From Pontibacter pamirensis (GTDB lineage: Bacteria; Bacteroidota; Bacteroidia; Cytophagales; Hymenobacteraceae): a DNA stretch of 55,937 nucleotides. Position 1 is the first letter of the stretch, and the number at the start of each line of letters is the position of its first letter. Below the pieces are notes generated by a model, which saw only the letters and a program-made list of their open reading frames with translations, was not told the origin of the DNA and made no database searches. This document shows positions 1-5,938 of the stretch, piece after piece. The translations under genes were made by a program, and so were the position numbers. Location: assembly GCF_010015475.1 (NCBI RefSeq), contig NZ_SSNI01000038.1, positions 1 through 55,937 on the forward strand, in the 5' to 3' direction.

Positions 1-2
1 TC

Positions 3-206
3 CTAACGCTCTCAGACAAGCTCAACCTGAGGAAGAGAGGGGGCATAGAGGCTGTAAACGACATCCTCATGACTGTGTGCGACATCGACCACACCCGCCA
101 CCGAAATCCCCTCAACGCCCTGGTCCACATCCTCTCAGGCCTGACAGCCTACACCTTTCTCGACCACCAAAACACAAGATTTAGACCCTCCAGAACATTA
201 GCTTAA
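3..206 (+). CDS. IS982-family transposase, 3' end only
   Basis: The last 67 codons of a DDE transposase run in from the left window edge and stop at TAA 204-206. The peptide contains LNLRKRGGIEAVNDIL and IDHTRHRNPLNALVH, followed by a Leu/Ala-rich stretch ending in TAYTF. This is the C-terminal signature of IS982-family enzymes, where the R-x-x-IE block carries the catalytic glutamate (family knowledge). The sequence just downstream, TTCCCGAGTTCACGTTAAAC, may hold the element's terminal inverted repeat, but without the left end this cannot be shown. Whether the complete element is intact is unknown, because most of it lies outside the window. Confidence 0.8.
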   Translation, partial: LTLSDKLNLRKRGGIEAVNDILMTVCDIDHTRHRNPLNALVHILSGLTAYTFLDHQNTRFRPSRTLA

Positions 207-527
207 TTCCCGAGTTCACGTTAAACGGAGTTCTAATCCCGCACCGCTCTAAGAAGAACTTCCTGTTGACCCGCTGCTCATGATTTTAAACACCCCAAAC
301 AGCCGCAATCAACACCAATGCTCAAATCCAGGGACTCATGAGGCACCTCCTCTCATTGCGGCGGAGCTTACGATAGCTTCTGCTTTCTTCATAGTTCATT
401 CGTTAAGCGGGGCTGAGAAGTCTTGGTACGCACACTAACCGCTACTGTTATAGCGTGCTTCATTACTGAAGCCCGTGTTGCGGCTGTTACTGCGCTTGGG
501 GCAGCAGGCCGCTTGCATCCATTCACA
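207..527. other. Intergenic stretch without a recognisable gene
   Basis: This lies between the IS982 end and the ynfA remnant. The first 30 bases are the likely place for the IS982 terminal repeat. I see no convincing reading frame, tRNA or strong hairpin. The open frame that starts near 423 on the plus strand has no family resemblance and overlaps the ynfA remnant antisense, so it is not called. Confidence 0.4.
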
Positions 528-788
528 CTACTTCCGTGGCATGTAGATAATAATGAAAACCCCTATCAGTGCGACCACGGTTCCGATAACATCATACGTG
601 TCCGGCTTGAAGTTATCGACCTTCCACGCCCATAGAAGAGACATGAAAATGAAGATACCGCCATACGTGGCGTACACCCGCCCGAAGCTGGCTGTCTGCC
701 AGGTGGCCACCACACCGTACAAAGCAAATATAACTGCTCCCAACATGGAGAATCCGTATAAACTAACCACCTGATTCCGTCGCAACGA
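528..788 (-). pseudogene. ynfA: ynfA (UPF0060 small membrane protein), N-terminus removed by IS insertion
   Basis: The minus-strand frame encodes about 85 residues with the family's hallmark FGRVYATYGGIFIFMSLLWA, then VDNFKPDTYDVIG and a final hydrophobic helix. YnfA proteins are about 108 residues with four membrane helices and are small inner-membrane proteins related in fold to SMR transporters (family knowledge). Here the first helix, about 25-30 residues, is missing. The coding sequence runs directly into the left inverted repeat of the IS1182-type element, where an in-frame TGA lies three codons before the first possible start (TTG at 785). The missing 5' part is not found beyond the other end of the element (checked by eye after 2628), so a deletion accompanied or followed insertion. 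Probably non-functional. Confidence 0.75.
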
Positions 789-822
789 GGTTCAGCGTCA
801 GATTAGATACTGCTGGCGAATT
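789..822. repeat. Left 34-bp terminal inverted repeat of the IS1182-type element
   Basis: Starts GGTTCAGCGTCAG and matches the reverse complement of 2595-2628 at all 34 positions. It also supplies the in-frame TGA that precedes the ynfA fragment. Confidence 0.93.
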
Positions 823-833
823 CATAAAGTTGC

Positions 834-2483
834 TTATAACGGTAGCATCAGCTTCTCAAAAGCCGACATTCGGGTCTTCTCCCAAGGGACATCTGCCAGC
901 CAATTAGCGATTCGCCCAAAGTTCATTGCCGTTGCCGTGAGTACGTGTTGCAGATGAGTTTTGGCTAAACCGACATATTTGGCGCGCCTTAATCCAAAGG
1001 CACGGACTCCCTGCGAGATGGTGCCTTCAATACCAGCCCGTCTGTCGTACTCCTCTTTCCAAGCCACAGTGTTTTCTCTTTCCCGAGCAGCCTGTAAAGC
1101 CAGGTAGTGTTCTTCCTTATGTACCGAGATAGTGCGCCGCTTTGCCTTGGTGCATTTTGACCTGCCTGGGCAAGAGCTACAATCCTTCTGGGAAAACTTG
1201 ATTTTCACTGTCTCTATGCCGCTAGGAGCCGTATAGGGTGACCAGCTTACGCTATGCTTGCCCAGGGGGCAAACAGCCTCCTGTTTTCGCCAATCCAACT
1301 GAAAAACAGCTGCCGTAAAACCTTCCTTCGTGCGTGCCTGCCACTGGTAATTCGCCCGGGAAGGACCAAGCAAATCCACACCATACTCCTGCCGGCTAGT
1401 GGCAAGTAGTGGGGTATCCAAATAGCCGGTATCTATCAGGTGGATGGCCGGCAAGAGCTCCTTCTCTTTCAGAGATTGATGAATAGGCTGCGTCATGTCC
1501 GTGTCAGGGACGGGGCCAGCGGTAGTGGCAACGTTGGTAATCAGATGAGGCAGGTCCTGCTCACAGGTTTCGGTCAGGTGCACTTTATAGCCAATCCAGG
1601 AGGTGGTGTTCTTGCGGGCATAATGCGCCTGCAAATCATAAGGCGAACTTATCAGACGGGCGGCAGGAGGAATGCCTTCCTGCTGTCGGCTACGCCAGAA
1701 TACCTTTCCGTTTTCTATTCCAAACTGCTGCAGCCACACTTGTCGCAGCACATCAACAGCGGGGACGGAAGCCAGCCACTGCCCTGCCTCCTGCTCATAG
1801 ATGGCCTCCAGCAAAGCATGTCCATCCATACCCACCTGCAGGGCATAGGCAGCTTGCTTTTCCTTGCCTTCCGGTAAGCGGGAATCTTCTATGCGTCTGG
1901 CATAACGTTTTACCCAATCCGGCGGGCTATGTTGCTTGAGCCACTGCGGCGCAACAATGGCTAAGCTGTTTAAAGCAGCCCGAAGTGTTTCCCCGGCACA
2001 CACAAGCATACTGGTGGCCCTCATCCACCCCAGTACAGAGGTAGAATCCGTGCGCTGCCGCCCTTTGGCTTTTAACCAGTTCTGCTCCCGGCACTTGTCT
2101 AAGAGCAGGTTGAGCAGCATATCTTCGGCTGAACCGCGTACCAGACGGCTTCTGAACTCGGATAAGACACTGCTGTCAAAACCGGCATTTGCCAGCTCTA
2201 AGCTCAGGACATACTTCCAGTCTATCCGGCTCCGAACCGCCTCCGCGGCTTGTCTGTCAGACAGGTTCTCCATGTACTGCATCACGGTAACCATGGCTAG
2301 CCGCCAGGGAGAAGCAGCCGGTTGCCCCCGCTGTGGGAACAGGGAGGCAAAAGCCTCATCCCGGTAAATGCTTCCCAGCTCATCTTTGAGTTGCATATAG
2401 ATGTTTCCATGAGGAAAGGCCGCTTGAGCGACACGAACAGTTTCTGGGGGAATGGCAGGAATAGTTTGTGGACGTAGTGACAT
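834..2483 (-). CDS. IS1182-family transposase
   Basis: A 549-residue DDE transposase. The N-terminal part contains QYMENLSDRQAAEAVRSRID, typical of the IS1182 N-terminal domain (DUF772-like). The middle has QRTDSTSVLGWMRA, with the first catalytic Asp, and HLIDTGYLDTPLL, with the second. The C-terminal part has a Cys cluster (KDCSSCPGRSKCTKAKR) and YDRRAGIEGTISQGVRAFGL, which carries the catalytic Glu. Length, motif order and the perfect flanking repeats agree with the family. The ATG at 2483 begins MSLRPQTIPAIPP. The frame is intact, so the enzyme is probably active. Confidence 0.93.
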   Translation of the reverse strand: MSLRPQTIPAIPPETVRVAQAAFPHGNIYMQLKDELGSIYRDEAFASLFPQRGQPAASPWRLAMVTVMQYMENLSDRQAAEAVRSRIDWKYVLSLELANAGFDSSVLSEFRSRLVRGSAEDMLLNLLLDKCREQNWLKAKGRQRTDSTSVLGWMRATSMLVCAGETLRAALNSLAIVAPQWLKQHSPPDWVKRYARRIEDSRLPEGKEKQAAYALQVGMDGHALLEAIYEQEAGQWLASVPAVDVLRQVWLQQFGIENGKVFWRSRQQEGIPPAARLISSPYDLQAHYARKNTTSWIGYKVHLTETCEQDLPHLITNVATTAGPVPDTDMTQPIHQSLKEKELLPAIHLIDTGYLDTPLLATSRQEYGVDLLGPSRANYQWQARTKEGFTAAVFQLDWRKQEAVCPLGKHSVSWSPYTAPSGIETVKIKFSQKDCSSCPGRSKCTKAKRRTISVHKEEHYLALQAARERENTVAWKEEYDRRAGIEGTISQGVRAFGLRRAKYVGLAKTHLQHVLTATAMNFGRIANWLADVPWEKTRMSAFEKLMLPL

Positions 2484-2594
2484 AAGAACCTAAGCTAAAT
2501 GAATCTACAACATGAGTAAGTTTATTGAACGCTTATGCCTGCTAGTTGGCTGTCGTTTCTCATGCTCTCCAAGGCCTTTGGTTCCACTATTTTT

Positions 2595-2628
2595 AATTCG
2601 CCAGCAGTATCTAATCTGACGCTGAACC
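2595..2628. repeat. Right 34-bp terminal inverted repeat of the IS1182-type element
   Basis: Ends in GCTGAACC and is the exact reverse complement of the left repeat at 789-822. The transposase promoter should lie between it and the ATG at 2483. Confidence 0.93.
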
Positions 2629-2725
2629 ACTTTCTCCGGAACTTACACTCTATCCATTGATTTCAGGACAAGACATAATAACTACATTTATGATGCGTCT
2701 CTACAAAAGATAAAAAGCGGCCTCC

Positions 2726-2956
2726 GTGATTATACCAAACAAACTCATAAAGCTTGACTACAACTCTGCCAGTGAGGCTGCCTATACGCTAAACATCATC
2801 GTCGAAACCGTCAGGCAGTATGATGTGAAGTACCTGTTAACAGACACTAGGAAGAGCACGGTTGATATTCCCACGTCTGAATACAAGGAGATAATTTTAA
2901 AGTTGGCCGGCAATAGCCCCTTTTATAAAGCTGCGTGTTGCGCTACCCGTATGTAG
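2726..2956 (+). pseudogene. Probable fragment of a STAS/SpoIIAA-like small protein
   Basis: Seventy-six residues from a GTG start. The segment TLNIIVETVRQYDVKYLLTD followed by TRKSTVDIPTSEYKEIILKLA resembles small Bacteroidota proteins with a STAS/SpoIIAA-like fold, in which a helix follows a 'YLLxD' strand (recollection, not a search). The N-terminus looks shortened by roughly 20 residues, because the strand that should precede the helix is missing. The tail after KLAGN (SPFYKAACCATRM) does not continue the pattern, which suggests a frameshift. It lies just outside the IS1182-type element. Function unknown. Confidence 0.35.
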
Positions 2957-2965
2957 CACCTACTG

Positions 2966-3478
2966 CTACCTTGGCAGCCCTTTGTCCAACCCTCTCAAGA
3001 TCCCATCGGTCACCATCCCTACCGCAAGGTGGCCCACCAAGCCCCTAGCATGCGCCTGCCATGGGTAAGCAGTAGGACCTGAGGACAAGCCTGTCACTGG
3101 TGCTACTATTTCATCCATCACCATAAAAAGGCCGAGCCCGTACAGCGAACCGCCTCCTGCATCCAAGCCCTTTACCTTGTGCCGTAAGGCGGCGTAAAGC
3201 ATTCCCGGCGCTATTCCCAGAAAATAGTGCACCCCTCTCCCTGCCATCCACCGCTGTCTTTGATCCAGGTCTGTTCCGGTTGCCTTAAGCACTTTATCCA
3301 CGGCCACGTCTGCTACATACTTTCCGTGCACCTGCGCTTTTTTCTCTTTCAGATAAGCTTTGGGGTCTTCATTCTTGTACATATACCAGGTGATCCTGTC
3401 CATCACCCACACGGAAGCGGCTCCCGCTACGGCACCCTTTATCAACTCTGCGGCTATACTCTTTGATCCTTTTGACAT
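2966..3478 (-). CDS. Putative membrane protein, DUF1440/YagU-like
   Basis: A 170-residue protein starting MSKGSKSIAAELIKGAVAG. A hydrophobic Gly/Ala-rich segment (about residues 13-27) is followed by a charged stretch and then two further hydrophobic segments (about 85-100 and 113-135). The central W-x(6)-GRGVHYFLGIAPGMLYAALR and the C-terminal GLVGHLAVGMVTDGIL recall DUF1440-type membrane proteins, but this is by eye only. It is complete, faces the STAS-like fragment and has no operon partner. Cellular role unknown; acid-resistance links reported for YagU should not be assumed here. Confidence 0.5.
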   Translation of the reverse strand: MSKGSKSIAAELIKGAVAGAASVWVMDRITWYMYKNEDPKAYLKEKKAQVHGKYVADVAVDKVLKATGTDLDQRQRWMAGRGVHYFLGIAPGMLYAALRHKVKGLDAGGGSLYGLGLFMVMDEIVAPVTGLSSGPTAYPWQAHARGLVGHLAVGMVTDGILRGLDKGLPR

Positions 3479-3602
3479 ACCAATACTTTAAATCTATGAA
3501 TAAAATTAACCTGCTTTGGGCAACTTATACTACGGGCTCGGCAATTAGTGGTTCTATGGAGAGCCTGTGAAGGCTGGTCCCTGAGGGGCACTACAAAAGG
3601 GA

Positions 3603-3638
<36 letters not shown>

Positions 3639-4127
3639 CTAATGTCTTCTACTCCTGGTACTCCTCCCCCATCAGGACAGGCTCCCCCGGCTCCTGCCCT
3701 TGGCTGGCTTCCGCTCTGTCTGTTTCCCTGTCTTACGCTCTTCCTCTCCTATACGCGCGCCTGCTTATTTTATTAGTAGGTTTATGCGTATAATTCAGAG
3801 CATCATATTGCTGTTGTATTGCATGACAGTATGACAACATGATAAAATTATAGTATTATATGATTACCGCAAGTTTGTCGTTCAAAATTACTGTCATGCA
3901 GTGCTAAAAGACCACTCAAACTATCCTGCAACCATAGGCTGTGTTCCCCAAGTAAGCCTGCTACGTCTTATACAAAAGGGAAATAAAACGGAAACTATGT
4001 TCCTTCATCAGGTGCTCTCGAGGCGCAGGCAAGCAGTGTTTGTCTATGCCGGCTTACCCGATGCTGCCCTCCTCCTGCCTTTACACTGGTCTTTAAAATA
4101 CTGACAGGGTGAAGATGACCGATTTAA
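3639..4127. other. Gene-poor accessory DNA
   Basis: No convincing gene is visible. The stretch contains an AT-rich patch at 3822-3869 with short repeats (listed separately). Plus-strand frames such as 3901-4104 have no recognisable domain. Confidence 0.4.
3822..3845. repeat. Three degenerate 8-bp direct repeats in AT-rich DNA
   Basis: CATGACAG, TATGACAA and CATGATAA follow each other without spacers (consensus YATGAYAR), and the next 24 bases are AT-rich and loosely continue the pattern. Such patches occur in replication or partition sites, and a parA relic lies about 1 kb away. The repeats are too short and degenerate for a firm call. Confidence 0.3.
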
Positions 4128-4268
4128 ATGGCCTACCTCATGGCTGTGGCCGACATCTCAGACGAGGACGCGCTCACCGCCAGCTTTCACCAGTTACAAG
4201 ACACGAAAGGAGATATCGTGCTGGATGATTCGGAGCACAGGCGCTACCACTGCTGTCAGGGTAACTGA
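4128..4268 (+). CDS. Small hypothetical protein, possibly a gene remnant
   Basis: A 46-residue frame beginning MAYLMAVADISDED, continuing LTASFHQLQDTKGDIVLDD and ending CCQGN before TGA 4266-4268. Its amino-acid composition looks protein-like (amphipathic, Asp-rich) compared with the random frames around it. No family is recognised. A stop lies directly upstream of the ATG. It may be a remnant of a larger gene, since the neighbouring DNA is decayed plasmid-like sequence. Confidence 0.25.
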   Translation: MAYLMAVADISDEDALTASFHQLQDTKGDIVLDDSEHRRYHCCQGN

Positions 4269-4515
4269 GCGCCTCCCAATCAAAGCCGGGCCTGTACCGC
4301 CCGGAGGTTGTTGCCGTCACTAACTTTAGAGACCGCTTATCAGGTGAATCCGCTAATGTGTCCTCCCTGCTGCATCAGTACAGCAATTCCCTTTTTTCTG
4401 TCCGTGCAGTTTACCATTCCCCCTTTTGTAAAACAGGATGCTTTCCAAACCCTTTCCCTCCCCGTCTGAAAAACCCTTTCTTTTCCCTTTACACTTCTGT
4501 TGTTACACTCTCATC

Positions 4516-4579
4516 TTGTAATGCTGTCATACTGTAATACTTTAACTCTATAATTCTGGCGTTCTGTAATTCTGTATTA
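4516..4579. repeat. Degenerate 16-bp tandem repeats (iteron-like)
   Basis: Four units with period 16 each start YTRTAAT: TTGTAATG.., CTGTAATA.., CTATAATT.., CTGTAATT... The T(G/A)TAAT core recurs exactly every 16 bases (4517, 4533, 4549, 4565). The array lies 300-400 bp from the 3' end of a parA relic. Plasmid iterons or parS-type centromere arrays look like this, but the copies are degenerate and no rep or parB gene is present, so this is inference. Confidence 0.4.
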
Positions 4580-4887
4580 CTAACTTCCTACATTATTGTA
4601 TGACAGAGCTTCAGGCTGCTCAAACAGGTTTGTCTTTAAGCTTGCTATGCATAGCCCGTGAAGCGCTGGCAGCAGGTTTAAAGCAGGTGGTGCACCTCTC
4701 CTGCCTGCAGCATACCCTAGGTTACCAGGATATCTTCTGGAGACTGGTAGATGCTGCACTGCCGGCTTCCCTCCTCCCTAGCCACGATTTTCTTCTTGTG
4801 CCTGTTCCCAAGGGCAGCTTTTCGATTATGGTTAAAACAGCTGAGAGAAAAGCCCCCTTCCATTATTTGAACTAGATTCCGCATGAT

Positions 4888-4936
4888 ATTCTTACGGTCT
4901 CACAATCATGCAGCATGACTGTGAGACCGTAAGAAT
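4888..4936. terminator. Near-perfect 49-nt hairpin at the parA relic 3' end
   Basis: Two 24-nt arms (4888-4911 and 4913-4936) starting ATTCTTACGGTCTCACA pair at 23 of 24 positions around a one-base centre. The stop codon of the parA relic's last frame falls inside the left arm. A transcription terminator is the simplest reading, although there is no strong T-run on either side. A cruciform-type recognition site of the parent plasmid is an alternative. Confidence 0.55.
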
Positions 4937-5497
4937 GAAATCTAGTGTTAGTTTATTATAATCCTCCGCCCCGTTGCATCCCGGATCATAAGAGAAAATG
5001 TCTTTGTGCTTCAACTGCGCCTCATACAGCTTGTTGTTCTCGCGGATGTAGATGTTAAAGTCCGGAACACTTTTGATGGCGCTGGCAATTGCCTGCAGCG
5101 CCATTCCCCTTTTCTTCTCATTGTAGCGCGCCAGCACTATACCGCCCAACTCCAGGCCGATGTCTTCCGAAATACATTTACAGTGCCCGATAAGGGTGTC
5201 AATCCCGTCATAGCTGAAGAACTCGGATTGCATCGGCATGATGTAATAATCCGAGGCATACAGGGCATTATAGGTCATCAGGCCCAGGTGGGGGCATATC
5301 GATGAGCACGTAGTCGTAACGTCCCTCCACATGCTTCTTTATAGCCTTGCTGAGGATGTCCTCCCGACGCGGCTTCCCGGCGTTGGCCTCCTCAAACTCC
5401 AGCAGCGTCTTGACCGATGGGATAATGTCCAGCCGCTCGCCCACTGAAACAGTAGCGTCCTCCACACTCACGCCTCCGGTAAGTAACTGCCCGATGT
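4892..5497 (-). pseudogene. parA: ParA-family partition ATPase, 5'-truncated and frameshifted
   Basis: Reading down the minus strand, the first frame gives LLTGGVSVEDATVSVG, then RLDIIPSVKTLLEFE and YDYVLIDMPP. A shift at a run of five C (about 5285-5289) then moves to a second frame that continues HLGLMTYNALYASDYYIMPM and GGIVLARYNEKK. Together they match the C-terminal two thirds of a ParA/MinD-type ATPase that segregates plasmids. The Walker A end is absent because the sequence breaks off at 5497 against an ardC fragment on the other strand. One missing C explains the frame change. The gene cannot make a functional ATPase. Confidence 0.8.
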
Positions 5498-5745
5498 GAT
5501 GAGAACTACAGCAAAGAAGAGTTGATCACCGAAATGGGGGCCAGCTTTTTGTTTGCCTTCACCGGCATTAAAGAGGCCGTGTTTGAAAATTCCTGGCTCA
5601 CCTGCAGGGCTAAGTCAGCAGGTTCAAAGACGACAAGACCATGATTATCTTCGCCAGTACAAAGGCCTTCAAAGCAGCCAGCTACATACTACTGGACCTG
5701 AAGACAGAGGAAAGCAAATAAGCGCTGCCCGCCGTGGCCGCTTAA
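5498..5745 (+). pseudogene. Decayed 3' fragment of an ardC-like gene
   Basis: Nucleotides from GATGAGAACTACAGC to the TAA at 5743-5745 align with the 3' end of the intact ardC-like gene (15346-15599), with many substitutions and at least two single-base losses that break the frame. Recognisable pieces are the GASFLFAFTGIKEAVFEN-like block and the end of the reading frame. Its left end abuts the truncated parA head-on, so 5497/5498 is a recombination junction. No catalytic HExxH motif is present in this fragment. Confidence 0.8.
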
Positions 5746-5938
5746 TTTAAGTGAATGGCTGTGTCATGCAGAAGGTTCATCATAGTTCATGTTTTCAACG
5801 ACATCTGCCACACTTTACAGGTAGATTATGGTGTAACCAAAGGCACCAAGCCAACCCTACTTTCTTGAAACTGCAAATTAGGAAGTTCTAAATCGTGTTG
5901 AACAGTGTTTGATGAAGATGGGTGTATTCTAGTCTATA

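Larger units (their letters stand above)
789..2628 (-). mobile_element. Complete IS1182-type insertion sequence
   Basis: A 1840-bp element is bounded by perfect 34-bp inverted repeats, 789-822 and 2595-2628, beginning GGTTCAGCGTCAGATTAG. It carries one transposase gene on the minus strand. The flanks, ending acga on the left and starting actt on the right, show no obvious target duplication. That fits either a rearrangement after insertion or loss of one flank, in line with the truncated ynfA. Perfect terminal repeats and an uninterrupted transposase frame suggest recent activity. Confidence 0.9.

Noticed and set aside
423..635. Plus-strand frame overlapping the ynfA remnant
   Set aside because: Antisense to recognisable YnfA codons and without its own signature.
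4600..4875. 91-codon plus-strand frame between the iteron-like repeats and the hairpin
   Set aside because: Leu/Ala/Ser-rich without domain features and no neighbour context; not safe to call a gene.
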